Origin: Leptospiraceae bacterium
GTDB taxonomy: Bacteria; Spirochaetota; Leptospiria; Leptospirales; Leptospiraceae
NCBI GenBank assembly: GCA_024233875.1
Contig: JACKPB010000011.1
Coordinates: forward strand, 1-64,000
Direction of reading: 5' to 3'
Length of the DNA stretch: 64,000 nt
The position numbers were made by a program, and so were the translations under genes. The first letter of the stretch is position 1; each line of letters starts with the position of its first letter. Shown piece by piece: positions 8,543 through 17,570 of this stretch. The notes under the pieces are model-generated. The model made no database searches, was not told the DNA's origin, and saw only the letters and a list, made by a program, of their open reading frames with translations.

Positions 8543-9616
8543 ATGGCCGGAAAGATAACACATATCGAAGTTTTGGGACAGACGATCAAACATCTCCATC
8601 ACGGGAACTCCATGGAGAGAGAAATCGCGACCCTTCTTGACAATCACAGTTTTCAAAAGTATGCAAATCTGGGAGCCATTGCTCCGGATATATTTTACTA
8701 CTATCATTTTCTCTCTCCGTATCGATCTGCTAAGGCACAATTTTGGGGAGATCTTCATCATCACAAAAACAATGCCGAACTGATCCTGGATTTTCTGGAT
8801 CAGATTCAGGAAATGGAAGAAGGGGATAGCAGAAGCAAACTTCTCGCATTTACCCTCGGATACATCTGTCATACTGCGGTGGATGTGATCACCCATCCGT
8901 ATATATTTTATATCTCCGGAGATTATTACAATAAAGATCCACAGATTTCAAGTTTGGCTCAATACAACCATCTTCGGGTAGAATTTGCTCTCGATTCCTA
9001 TCTTTTGAATCTTCGATGGGGCATGAGTCCCCGAATCTATGATTTCAATCAGTATGTGGATATTCGAAAGAAAGAAAATGGAACAAAAATTGATCCTATC
9101 GTTTGGAGTTTCTGGCAGAAGTCCTTGAAGAATGTCTTTCCGAATGAGTTTGAGAGAAATTACATAGGTTCCGAGAAACGTATCATCCCCGGTGATGTTC
9201 TGAATGATTCCTATATCGGATTTCTTGAATTCCACAAGCTTCTTGACTCCAGAAGCACAATTATGAGAGGCTTACTTAAGGTAATCGATACTATCACTTT
9301 GAGAAAGATCAAAGCATCGGTATTGATGTTGCCAAACTCAGAAAGTATTGATATCAGAATCATGAATGAGGAAAGACGACCCTGGTACTTCCCGGCATCG
9401 CCATCCAGGGTGAGTCAGGAATCCTTCATAGAACTGGTGAATCGTTCGGCTAACGAATCGAAATTAGCGATGACGGTAGCCTACCAATATCTTTTGGGAG
9501 AGTCAAAAAGAGATATGATAGTAAAAGAATATGGCGGATACAATCTGGACACCGGAATCAGAAGTGAAGATGTGAAAGCAATGAAAGAATTCGCTCCCCT
9601 GGAAGACAATGATTAA
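8543..9616 (+). CDS. Zinc-dependent phospholipase C-like protein
   Basis: The first ~130 residues match the zinc-dependent phospholipase C / S1-P1-like domain: ITHIEVLGQ at the N-terminus, GAIAPDIFYYY, GDLHHH and GYICHTAVDVITHP. These supply histidines and aspartates for a tri-zinc site. No signal peptide is visible, so it may stay in the cytoplasm; the substrate is unknown. The C-terminal ~200 residues are not recognised. It overlaps the next gene, a class A penicillin-binding protein, by eight bases, so the two are probably co-translated. That context hints at an envelope-related job but does not prove it. Confidence 0.75.
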   Translation: MAGKITHIEVLGQTIKHLHHGNSMEREIATLLDNHSFQKYANLGAIAPDIFYYYHFLSPYRSAKAQFWGDLHHHKNNAELILDFLDQIQEMEEGDSRSKLLAFTLGYICHTAVDVITHPYIFYISGDYYNKDPQISSLAQYNHLRVEFALDSYLLNLRWGMSPRIYDFNQYVDIRKKENGTKIDPIVWSFWQKSLKNVFPNEFERNYIGSEKRIIPGDVLNDSYIGFLEFHKLLDSRSTIMRGLLKVIDTITLRKIKASVLMLPNSESIDIRIMNEERRPWYFPASPSRVSQESFIELVNRSANESKLAMTVAYQYLLGESKRDMIVKEYGGYNLDTGIRSEDVKAMKEFAPLEDND

Positions 9617-12113
9617 CCTTATAGTAAGTTTTTATTTATCCATTTTCAAATTTCTCTTCCGCAATCCATCCGGGAAATTCCTATTTTTAATTCTGGCTTT
9701 GGTAGGTGGATTGAATGTTTTGCTTTTGGTTGCCAAACCCTCAGATTTTGATTTGATCCGAACTGCCGATAGCTACCAGATTCCTTCCGTCCTCTATGGT
9801 CTGAATGAAAACAATGAGTATGAGCCCATCGCTGAATTCTATCAGTTTTCTAAGGTAGTTCTGGATATCAATGATCTGAAACCCGATGAGGGTCAGACTC
9901 ACAGTCGTGTAGTACAAACCTTTCTTGCCGCAGAAGATAGTAATTTTTTCAATCATACCGGTTTGGACTTTCGCGGGATCGCCCGTGCTTTTATTGTGAA
10001 TATCATCGCGGGTCGAATCAAAGAAGGTGCATCAACGATCACCCAGCAGGTTGCCCGATTGAAGTTTCTCTCCGTAGATCGATCCTTTGTGAGAAAGGCG
10101 AGAGAGGCCTGGTTGGCAGTCCTTATGGAATCGGCTTTTCCCAAATCCAAGATCATGGAGATGTATCTGAACGAGATTCCCCTCGGTCACGGAACTCTGG
10201 GAGTGGGCGCTGCAGCCAGATTTTTTTTCCGGAAGGATGTTTCCGAGCTTTCCTGGGGAGAGGCTGCAATGCTCGCCAGTTTGACAACCCGCCCGAGAGA
10301 GTTTAGCCCACTTGTGAATCCGAATCTTTCTTCCAGTAAGGTCCGTATCAATTTTATGAAAATGATTGAAAATGGGATTCTCGACAAAACTACCGCCGAG
10401 GAAGAATACAAAAGTTTTTCCAATTTTTATGAGACATTGAATCGTTCGCCCAACGCTTCTGCCTATTCGGATCGACTCAATCGCTTTCCGTACTTTACCG
10501 AGCATACCCGGAGAAACCTTCTCAGAAGAGTGAGTGCGGACCAATTGTACAATGGCGGACTCAAGGTCTATTCGACTCTGGTGATAGATCATCAAACTGC
10601 TGCAGAAGAGGTAATGTCCGAGGGACTTACCAAACAGACTCAAACCTCCAACCAGAGGGCATTCAAGGATGTAGACGTCTTTGATGATAAGTATGGATCC
10701 GTATTTAGTTTGATATCTGATTTGCATGGGATTTCTGATTACAAATTCAAGATTTCCAAAGACGAAAGAACATTCACCACCTCCTTTCAGGAAGAAATGA
10801 GAGACGAACTCAGTCTTTTGAATTATCTGACGGGAGGAGATGAGATTGCAGGATTGATCGAAAAAAACTACCTCAATCAAAATACCCCCGACCATTTGCT
10901 TCCTGTGGAAGGATCCCTCATTAGTATGAGACCCCATTCCGGTCACATAACAGCCATAGTTGGAGGTTCCGGATTTCGATCGGACAACCAACAGATTCGT
11001 TCCTTTCAGGCAATGAGGCAACCCGGTTCTTCCTTCAAGCCTTTGGTCTATGCAAGTGCGATCGAACACTCAGGAAAGAATCCCAGTCCGGGAAAAAACA
11101 TCACAGCCAGTACCCAATTCTTAGATTCACCTCTCAATTATGTTTTGGAAGATGGGGATGAATGGTCTCCGGAAAATTACAGTCAGGACTATTCCGGATT
11201 CATTCGCCTCAGGTCAGCCCTGATTAGTTCCAAAAACTCTGTAGCTGTGCGATTGGTTGAAGAAGCGGGACTCTCAAATATCATCCCAACCCTAACTGAG
11301 ATCTTACAACTTTCCAATCGTGAGATTCCCAGAAATTATTCTGTAGCTCTGGGAACATTTGAAGTCACACCTTATGAATTGACCCGTGCCTATACTATTC
11401 TCGCTTCCGGGGGGAAAGATGTTCATCCAACTTCCATTCTATATGTTACAGATCATGATGATAAAATCATCATCGATTACAGAAAAGAATTAGAAAACAA
11501 ACCCAAAAAACAAATCATTTCTCCCGAGTCCAGTTTCATCATCACTACAATGATGGAAGATGTAGTACGCAAGGGAACGGGGAAGGCTGTTCTCTCTCAG
11601 GGCGTTCGTAGACCGGTTGCAGGAAAAACAGGAACTACTAATAATTTTAGAGATGCATGGTTTGTTGGATATACACCGGAATTGGTAGCCTCTGTTTGGA
11701 TGGGATATGATGTGGGAACACTCAGCCTCGGAAGGGGAATGGCGGGAGGTGTGATCTCCACACCGCTTTGGGGAAAGTTCGTTGCTCAGGCCTTGAAAAA
11801 TGAACCTATAAAACCATTCAAATTCGGCGAATTGAATTTAGAAAAAGTGAAAGTCTGCAAAATGTCCGGAAAGCGACCGGGCTCCTCCTGTAGGGAAACC
11901 TATCTGGAGTACTTCTTACCCGGAACATTGGATGAAGATCTCTGCTCCGACCATGGTGGGTTCAGCCTGGAAGTAGTAGAAACTCCTGCTGAGGTAATCA
12001 AAGAAACAGTTACGAAAAAAACCTCTTCAAAAAAGAAATCAAAATCTACAAAAAAAACAACCAAGAAAAAGAAACGGAAAAATATCTTCATGGGTGATGA
12101 AAAAATCGATTGA
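9609..12113 (+). CDS. mrcA: Class A penicillin-binding protein (PBP1A type)
   Basis: A bifunctional murein synthase. One N-terminal membrane helix (about residues 10-40) is followed by a GT51 glycosyltransferase with EDSNFFNHTGLDFRG (catalytic Glu near 111) and EGASTITQQVAR. The transpeptidase follows, with SxxK in PGSSFKP (near 474), SxN in SSKNS (near 541) and KTGT near 673. It ends in a strongly basic tail rich in Lys, Ser and Thr, KKKSKSTKK-like, after the catalytic domains. The length (834 aa) is typical. It lies in an envelope block between the phospholipase-like gene and a LysM/M23 peptidase, and the gap to the latter is about 20 bases or less. Whether it corresponds to PBP1A or 1B of other bacteria is not settled. 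Confidence 0.92.
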   Translation: MINLIVSFYLSIFKFLFRNPSGKFLFLILALVGGLNVLLLVAKPSDFDLIRTADSYQIPSVLYGLNENNEYEPIAEFYQFSKVVLDINDLKPDEGQTHSRVVQTFLAAEDSNFFNHTGLDFRGIARAFIVNIIAGRIKEGASTITQQVARLKFLSVDRSFVRKAREAWLAVLMESAFPKSKIMEMYLNEIPLGHGTLGVGAAARFFFRKDVSELSWGEAAMLASLTTRPREFSPLVNPNLSSSKVRINFMKMIENGILDKTTAEEEYKSFSNFYETLNRSPNASAYSDRLNRFPYFTEHTRRNLLRRVSADQLYNGGLKVYSTLVIDHQTAAEEVMSEGLTKQTQTSNQRAFKDVDVFDDKYGSVFSLISDLHGISDYKFKISKDERTFTTSFQEEMRDELSLLNYLTGGDEIAGLIEKNYLNQNTPDHLLPVEGSLISMRPHSGHITAIVGGSGFRSDNQQIRSFQAMRQPGSSFKPLVYASAIEHSGKNPSPGKNITASTQFLDSPLNYVLEDGDEWSPENYSQDYSGFIRLRSALISSKNSVAVRLVEEAGLSNIIPTLTEILQLSNREIPRNYSVALGTFEVTPYELTRAYTILASGGKDVHPTSILYVTDHDDKIIIDYRKELENKPKKQIISPESSFIITTMMEDVVRKGTGKAVLSQGVRRPVAGKTGTTNNFRDAWFVGYTPELVASVWMGYDVGTLSLGRGMAGGVISTPLWGKFVAQALKNEPIKPFKFGELNLEKVKVCKMSGKRPGSSCRETYLEYFLPGTLDEDLCSDHGGFSLEVVETPAEVIKETVTKKTSSKKKSKSTKKTTKKKKRKNIFMGDEKID

Positions 12114-12134
12114 TTGAGATTCGGGGATGATGTG

Positions 12135-13235
12135 ATGATTTTTCAAAAACCGAGAAAGTTACCCCATGGAAGGGAGCTACTGAGAACCAATCATTTTTCT
12201 TTGATCTATCTGGGGGGAGGCACCCTTCATTATTCTTATGTAACAAAGAAAAAATTGATTTATGGAAATATCGAACTCAATCAAAATCGATACAAGATCA
12301 TACCTCTTTTGCTCTTAACTATTATTATTTCTTCGTCTCTTTTTATCATGTCCAATCCATCCAAAGCAATCAATCATCCCGACTCAGATGAATTGATTAT
12401 TTTTTCTGACGAAGAGGCAGTGGAAGAAGATGAGAGAGATGTTCGGGCAAAAAAAGGTGACGATAAATTTCTCGAAGAGACAGAAGAGAAGAAAAAAAAC
12501 TTACTCAAAGTAGATCGCAATACACCCAAATTCAAATCGTACTACGCACATTCAGGAGAAACCATAGAAGAAATCGCCGCCCGCTACAAGGTTTCCCCGG
12601 ACATCATTTCCAAAAAGTCAAACCACCCGATCACAGCCCCCTTAAAGGACAAACAGATTGTATTTATTCCTGAAAAACCGGGGATTCTTTACAAGTTTAA
12701 GTTGGGTGACACTCTGGCATCTATCGCATCTTTCTATAAAGTTTCTATTGATGATATCATTCGTGAAAATGAATTGGATGGACCGGATATCTTTTCGGTT
12801 GGACAAAAGATATTTTTACCCGGTGCTGTGATACCCGATCCCCCTCCTGTATGGTTCCGACCTGTTCCTTCAGGTGTAATCACATCGGGATACGGATGGA
12901 GAACCTATCCCAGAACACAATTTCATGAAGCCTGGGATCTGAAAGCCAGCTATGAGCCGGTATTTGCCGCCAGATCGGGACGGGTGATTTATAGTGGATG
13001 GATGGGTGGCTACGGAAATGTGGTCATTTTAGAACACACATCCGAATTGAAGACTCTTTATGCTCACAACTCAAGACTTTATGTGAGGGAGGGAGAGTAT
13101 GTTCAGGGTGGAAAGCCCATTTCCAAATCGGGATGTACCGGATTTTGTTTCGGTGCACATCTTCATTTTGAAGTCATTAAAAACGGGAATTCAGTCAATC
13201 CCAAGACGTACATCAAAGGTTTCTATCCGAGGTAA
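12135..13235 (+). CDS. LysM and M23 peptidase-domain protein
   Basis: Probable murein endopeptidase or activator anchored in the inner membrane. There is a cytoplasmic N-terminus, one membrane helix (IIPLLLLTIIISSSLFI), an acidic Glu/Asp-rich linker, two LysM domains (YAHSGETIEEIAARYKVS and FKLGDTLASIASFYKVS) and a C-terminal LytM/M23 domain. The zinc residues are present: His and Asp of HEAWDL, His of LYAHNS and the HLH of GAHLHFEV. An active enzyme is therefore expected. The reading frame is open from a TTG at 12114, but the ATG at 12135 is preferred because GGGGA lies seven bases ahead of it. It follows the PBP gene and probably shares its transcript. Confidence 0.87.
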   Translation: MIFQKPRKLPHGRELLRTNHFSLIYLGGGTLHYSYVTKKKLIYGNIELNQNRYKIIPLLLLTIIISSSLFIMSNPSKAINHPDSDELIIFSDEEAVEEDERDVRAKKGDDKFLEETEEKKKNLLKVDRNTPKFKSYYAHSGETIEEIAARYKVSPDIISKKSNHPITAPLKDKQIVFIPEKPGILYKFKLGDTLASIASFYKVSIDDIIRENELDGPDIFSVGQKIFLPGAVIPDPPPVWFRPVPSGVITSGYGWRTYPRTQFHEAWDLKASYEPVFAARSGRVIYSGWMGGYGNVVILEHTSELKTLYAHNSRLYVREGEYVQGGKPISKSGCTGFCFGAHLHFEVIKNGNSVNPKTYIKGFYPR

Positions 13236-13240
13236 ATAAA

Positions 13241-14344
13241 ATGAAAAAAATAATTTTTTCAATCATTCTTTTGAATTTTTTAAATTGTAATACACTTACA
13301 ACAACTGACCCTGCCACCAAAACAAAAGAATTGGAAGAGATTCTGAATGCTAGAATGGCGGAAGACTACGACACTACCCGATCCACCCGGATATTTTTTG
13401 GAACCAACCGGAAGCAGACAGGGGATAAACCTGCCTGCTCGGATCAGTACTTTTCTGTTAAGCACGACGATACAGTCAAGTATGGATTTTGTGATGTTAG
13501 TGTCCCGTATCTCCATGACATAGGAAATCTGGACTTTTCTCCGGAAGATGGAAAGGACAAATCCTTTCTTTTTCAGAGTCATTTATTTAACTTTACTGAA
13601 AGTCAATGGCTCGAACAGGTCAAAGCAGATCCAAATGATGAAATCATAGTTTTTGTTCATGGATTCAATGTAAAGTTTGAGGAGGCTGTGCTCCGGGCAG
13701 CTCAGATCAAGTACGATCTAAAGTTTCGGGGAAATGTTGTTTTGTATACCTGGCCTGCCGGGGCAGAAGAGGGATTTTTGAATTCTATATTGATGAATGA
13801 AACTTATAAAGATAACTTCAAAAATGCAGAAGGTAGTAGGAATCACTTTGTAAAATTTATGGATTCATTGATCAATACGGACAAAAAAATTCATCTGATA
13901 GTTCATTCCATGGGTCATCAGGTTGTTTTGCCCAGTTTGGATAAAATATATAAGGATAGAAACAAATCTTTTCTGAGAGAACTCATTCTAAATGCTCCTG
14001 ATTTTGAATCTGTTCAATTTGCTTATATCTCTCATAATTTAATGAAAGCCTCAAAACGTATTACAGTTTACTGCTCACCCGGAGACAATGCTTTGGTTGC
14101 ATCTTCCAAGGTGAATAAAAACAAAAGGGTCGGGTCCTGTGAAAAAATATCAGGTATAGATATGATCAATGTCAACCCCATCGATGCGCCTTTCTTAGGT
14201 GTTGGTGGACTCGGACACGGATACTATTCTTCCAGACCGGTACTTACAGATTTATTTCAGGTGATTTTGGGGATAGATGCCAGAAAAAGATTGTTCATAA
14301 GAAAGTCTCAGGAGAGAGATGAAGATTTTGTATTACGTAGATAA
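13241..14344 (+). CDS. Alpha/beta-hydrolase (DUF900 type) lipoprotein
   Basis: A putative lipoprotein: MKKIIFSIILLNFLNC has a basic start, a hydrophobic core and a lipobox-like FLNC. The mature part resembles DUF900 alpha/beta-hydrolases: RIFFGTNRKQT near the N-terminus, the strand-loop IVFVHGFNVKFEEA, then VLYTWPA and the nucleophile elbow VHSMGH (Ser in GxSxG-like HSMGH). LNAPDF and a C-terminal GHGYY (possible catalytic Asp and His region) follow. The substrate is unknown, probably an ester or lipid in the envelope. It begins five bases after the M23 gene, so it likely belongs to the same operon. Confidence 0.8.
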   Translation: MKKIIFSIILLNFLNCNTLTTTDPATKTKELEEILNARMAEDYDTTRSTRIFFGTNRKQTGDKPACSDQYFSVKHDDTVKYGFCDVSVPYLHDIGNLDFSPEDGKDKSFLFQSHLFNFTESQWLEQVKADPNDEIIVFVHGFNVKFEEAVLRAAQIKYDLKFRGNVVLYTWPAGAEEGFLNSILMNETYKDNFKNAEGSRNHFVKFMDSLINTDKKIHLIVHSMGHQVVLPSLDKIYKDRNKSFLRELILNAPDFESVQFAYISHNLMKASKRITVYCSPGDNALVASSKVNKNKRVGSCEKISGIDMINVNPIDAPFLGVGGLGHGYYSSRPVLTDLFQVILGIDARKRLFIRKSQERDEDFVLRR

Positions 14345-14359
14345 AAAGGAAGAGAAAGA

Positions 14360-15340
14360 ATGAGAGTATTGATCACAGGTGGAGCAGGATACATCGGGAG
14401 TCATATCGTTAGAGATTTATTGGATACCAGAGATTATGAAATTTTGGTTGTGGACACCCTCGAAAAAGGAAGTGAGAAAAATATTTTTTCCGGAACAAAA
14501 TTTATCAAAGGGGACATTGGTGAGGATAGTGTTCTGGAGTCCTGTTTTGAAAAACCGGTAGATGCAGTCTTTCATTTTGCAGCTTGGAAGGGTGCCGGAG
14601 AATCCATGGACTTTCCTGAAAAGTACTCTCTCAATAATTTGAATGGGACAATGAAGTTGATTACAAAGATGGTTGAAAAAGGGACCAAGAATTTTATATT
14701 CTCCTCTTCCGCGGCTGTCTATGGAGCCCCCGTCACCCTGCCGATGGATGAAGACCATCCCAAAAATCCTGAGAATTACTATGGGTTCACTAAGCTCATG
14801 ATTGAAGAAAATCTGAAGTGGTACGGAAAGCTCAAGGGTCTCAGGTTTGCAGCACTCAGATACTTCAATGCATCCGGTTACCATCCGGAGGGAAAGGTTT
14901 TGGGTCTAGAAAAGACACCTGCGAATCTCATGCCCATTATCATGGAAACTGCTGTCGGTGTGAGACAGTCCTTTCAAATTTTTGGAGATGATTATGAGAC
15001 TCCCGATGGAACCTGTATCAGAGACTACATCCATGTCTCGGATCTTGCCTCCGCTCATATCCTGAGTTTGGATTATCTTCAAAAAAAGAATGAATCATTG
15101 ATTGTCAATCTCGGTTCTGAGAATGGGAGTTCGGTCAAAGAAATGACAGATTTATCGGAAAAAATCATCGGTAAGAAATTGAACTACACCATCGGACCGC
15201 GCAGGGCAGGAGATCCCGCCAAATTGACTGCATCTTCCGGAAAGGCCAGAGAGCTTTTGAATTGGAAACCAAAATTCAGCACTACAGAAGAGATAGTTCG
15301 TAGCACCTGGGAAGTGTATAAGAAAGAATTCAATCTCTAA
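14360..15340 (+). CDS. galE: UDP-glucose 4-epimerase
   Basis: An extended short-chain dehydrogenase that interconverts UDP-glucose and UDP-galactose using bound NAD, supplying sugars for LPS and glycans. The NAD-binding GGAGYIGSH starts at residue 7. The catalytic Ser region is FSSSAAVYG, and the Tyr/Lys pair is YGFTK near 141. LRYFNASG and RDYIHVSDLA are typical of GalE. The length (326 aa) is normal. It follows the hydrolase gene by 15 bases with a good GGAAGAGAAAG ahead of the ATG. The operon ends at a strong hairpin at 15350-15369. Related epimerases with other sugar specificity cannot be ruled out. Confidence 0.88.
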   Translation: MRVLITGGAGYIGSHIVRDLLDTRDYEILVVDTLEKGSEKNIFSGTKFIKGDIGEDSVLESCFEKPVDAVFHFAAWKGAGESMDFPEKYSLNNLNGTMKLITKMVEKGTKNFIFSSSAAVYGAPVTLPMDEDHPKNPENYYGFTKLMIEENLKWYGKLKGLRFAALRYFNASGYHPEGKVLGLEKTPANLMPIIMETAVGVRQSFQIFGDDYETPDGTCIRDYIHVSDLASAHILSLDYLQKKNESLIVNLGSENGSSVKEMTDLSEKIIGKKLNYTIGPRRAGDPAKLTASSGKARELLNWKPKFSTTEEIVRSTWEVYKKEFNL

Positions 15341-15349
15341 AAACTAACA

Positions 15350-15369
15350 GGAGGGGAGAGATCCCCTCC
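15350..15369. terminator. Bidirectional terminator between galE and TIG-domain gene
   Basis: GGAGGGGA (15350-15357) pairs perfectly with TCCCCTCC (15362-15369) around a GAGA tetraloop, between two convergent genes. T-rich DNA follows on the minus strand (GTTAGTTTTTAG), weaker on the plus strand. It probably ends both transcripts. Confidence 0.75.
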
Positions 15370-15379
15370 ATGTCCATCC

Positions 15380-17494
15380 TTACATTTCGTCAAACTCACC
15401 TTCCATTTCCTCTTCGAGTTCCATAGCCAATTCCATAGCCATTTCTTCCATCAAATCCTGGTGATAAGGCATTTCTGTCTTATCGGGCATTTCCAATTCG
15501 AGAGAAGGGGAGTCATCTTCGATGGGCGGGGGGTAAGGTGGATAGTCTTCTTCTTCATCATCCAGAGCAGGAATGTATCCGAGAGAATTGTCATCGGGAA
15601 GATACTCATCATAATCATCATCAGTTTCTGAGTCAAAATTTTCAGAGTAAACAATCAGACCTTTTTCAAGAGTGATTTTTTCAGATCCGGGTGTATCGGG
15701 TAAAAGTGTGACCCATTTTGTTCCCGGGCTCATCTGGGGGGCATTGATTTCAAAAGTATTGGCATCTATGAACTTTGTATCCAAAAGGAACTTTTCTTCA
15801 TTTCCCGAAATCTCAACTTTGCAGGGAGAGGGAAGTAGCCCACCGGAAATTTTAATTTTCGTTGAAGAAGATTCAGGAATCTTGGAGGGCTCAATCAGGA
15901 TCACTTCAAATGCTTCATCCGAGCTTACGGGGGAAGATTCCGGAGGTAGGATGGTAATCTTTTGTTTGCCCGGTATTTGCAGTGGGGGGAGATTCACCGA
16001 GATTGCACTATGAGAAAGGAATTCAGCAGTGATCGGCTCATGGGATTCCTCCAGCAAAATCTTCATATTTTTCACAAACCCGGCACCCATAATGTGGATT
16101 TTGAAATCATTGTGTCCACCCGGAATGTAGTACGGTTTGATTTGATTGATCACCATTTTATCGGTTACCATCTTTCCGCCGATGTATCCGCTCTGGCTCA
16201 CTCCGAGAAGTCCGAGTAAGGTAGTGGGAATGTCGGGAAGACCATCAAGAGGATTGGCATTGACCAGGTTGTATATATATATCAATATTCCTATAATGGT
16301 GAAGCCGAACAATTGCAATCTGGGCAGGTCGATAGATGGACCGCTGGAAAACAAATTACTGAATTGTGGTGGAGTTTTGATGATTTCATTTTTGGGTTTT
16401 TTCCCACCGACTCCATTGGCTGTGATCAATCCACCATAACTCACTCCGAGAAGACCGATCAGGGAAGGATTGAAATCAGGGATGATTCCATTTCCAAGTA
16501 AGACACCATTGCAGATGGCTATATAAAAATAGCTTCCGATAAGAACAATCGTCCAGGCCAGGGCCTGAAATCTGGAAAGGCTATAGGTGTTTGTGGCCTT
16601 GTCGAGAAGCATCATATCTAGGAAGTAGTAGCGATCCAGAATTTTTGCAAGAAGGAGATAGAGAAGAGCCATAACAAAAAGAGAAATCGATGCCATCCAA
16701 ATCTTCCAGTTCTGATTGAGAATCACTATGGAAACAAAATCAGAGGGTCGACCACCTATGACTAGATGGACAAACAATCTCTTCTTGTACAAAGAGTCTT
16801 TCATCAAATCTTTTCGAACCGGAATATTGAAACGTATTTCCTGGGAATTGTCATTGACGATGGGAGAGAGATAAAAGGGTTTTTTCTCAAATATTTCAGT
16901 AATCTCATCACCCTGTGGGCTCTGAATCGATTCTCCGAAAATCACGAGGATGTCATCTATATCATTCCCGAAGTTTTCACCGTGAATGGTTATCGTATCT
17001 CCTTTTTTTCCTGCTTCGGGAGTGATACGCGTAATGAGGGGTTGCTTTCCGGGGGTTGAATTTCTGGATGGGATTTCAAATATCCGGGAATTTATGAGAA
17101 CTAGATTGTCTTCATCTTCATAAGAGGAGAGTCGGATCTCTGTTGGACCCGATTCTACTTTGTAATAGGCTACGATTTGAAAATTAACCAGATTGGGATC
17201 GTCTTCATCCGAATGAATCGAAGGTTTTAAAATGTCTGATTTGATTTCCCCTATGTGGATTTCAATTTTAGTTTTTCTTTGTCCATTCAGAAGTGCTATG
17301 ACTTCATTTGGATTTCTGGATTTTATAGATACACTGTAGATGTCCCGAAGTAAGTCCTTCGGTGCAAAGTATTCCAGAACCATATGAAATTTATGATTTT
17401 TTCCTTTGTCTTCTATAGGAAGATCCACAGGTTGATCCTGGGCAAATACTGTAAACTGAATCAGAAATAGTAACGATAAAAATATTTTTTTCAT
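15380..17494 (-). CDS. TIG/IPT-domain membrane protein with acidic tail
   Basis: Starts with a clear signal peptide (MKKIFLSLLFLIQFTVFAQ). An extracytoplasmic part includes an IPT/TIG-like fold: ITRITPEAGKKGDTITIHG and NFGNDIDDILVIFG. About four or five membrane segments follow around residues 265-430. They contain two similar hairpins, LIGLLGVSYGG and LLGLLGVSQSG. A second TIG-like region comes next (YIPGGHNDFKIHIMGAGF), then an extremely acidic C-terminus rich in Asp, Glu and Met. No enzyme motif was found; a structural or binding role in the envelope is the best guess. The open frame extends to a GTG at 17506, but AAGGAG sits directly against that codon and 11 bases ahead of the ATG at 17494, so the ATG is preferred. 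Confidence 0.7.
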   Translation of the reverse strand: MKKIFLSLLFLIQFTVFAQDQPVDLPIEDKGKNHKFHMVLEYFAPKDLLRDIYSVSIKSRNPNEVIALLNGQRKTKIEIHIGEIKSDILKPSIHSDEDDPNLVNFQIVAYYKVESGPTEIRLSSYEDEDNLVLINSRIFEIPSRNSTPGKQPLITRITPEAGKKGDTITIHGENFGNDIDDILVIFGESIQSPQGDEITEIFEKKPFYLSPIVNDNSQEIRFNIPVRKDLMKDSLYKKRLFVHLVIGGRPSDFVSIVILNQNWKIWMASISLFVMALLYLLLAKILDRYYFLDMMLLDKATNTYSLSRFQALAWTIVLIGSYFYIAICNGVLLGNGIIPDFNPSLIGLLGVSYGGLITANGVGGKKPKNEIIKTPPQFSNLFSSGPSIDLPRLQLFGFTIIGILIYIYNLVNANPLDGLPDIPTTLLGLLGVSQSGYIGGKMVTDKMVINQIKPYYIPGGHNDFKIHIMGAGFVKNMKILLEESHEPITAEFLSHSAISVNLPPLQIPGKQKITILPPESSPVSSDEAFEVILIEPSKIPESSSTKIKISGGLLPSPCKVEISGNEEKFLLDTKFIDANTFEINAPQMSPGTKWVTLLPDTPGSEKITLEKGLIVYSENFDSETDDDYDEYLPDDNSLGYIPALDDEEEDYPPYPPPIEDDSPSLELEMPDKTEMPYHQDLMEEMAMELAMELEEEMEGEFDEM

Positions 17495-17570
17495 GCAAAA
17501 TCCCACTCCTTTATTTATCGGAAATCAAATCTTCGAAAAAAAGAATGAGGGAGAAAAAACAGTGCTTCTC

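Noticed and set aside
10032..11069. 345-residue minus-strand frame opposite the class A PBP gene
   Set aside because: Entirely antisense to a gene with clear GT51 and transpeptidase motifs; composition is typical of a shadow frame.
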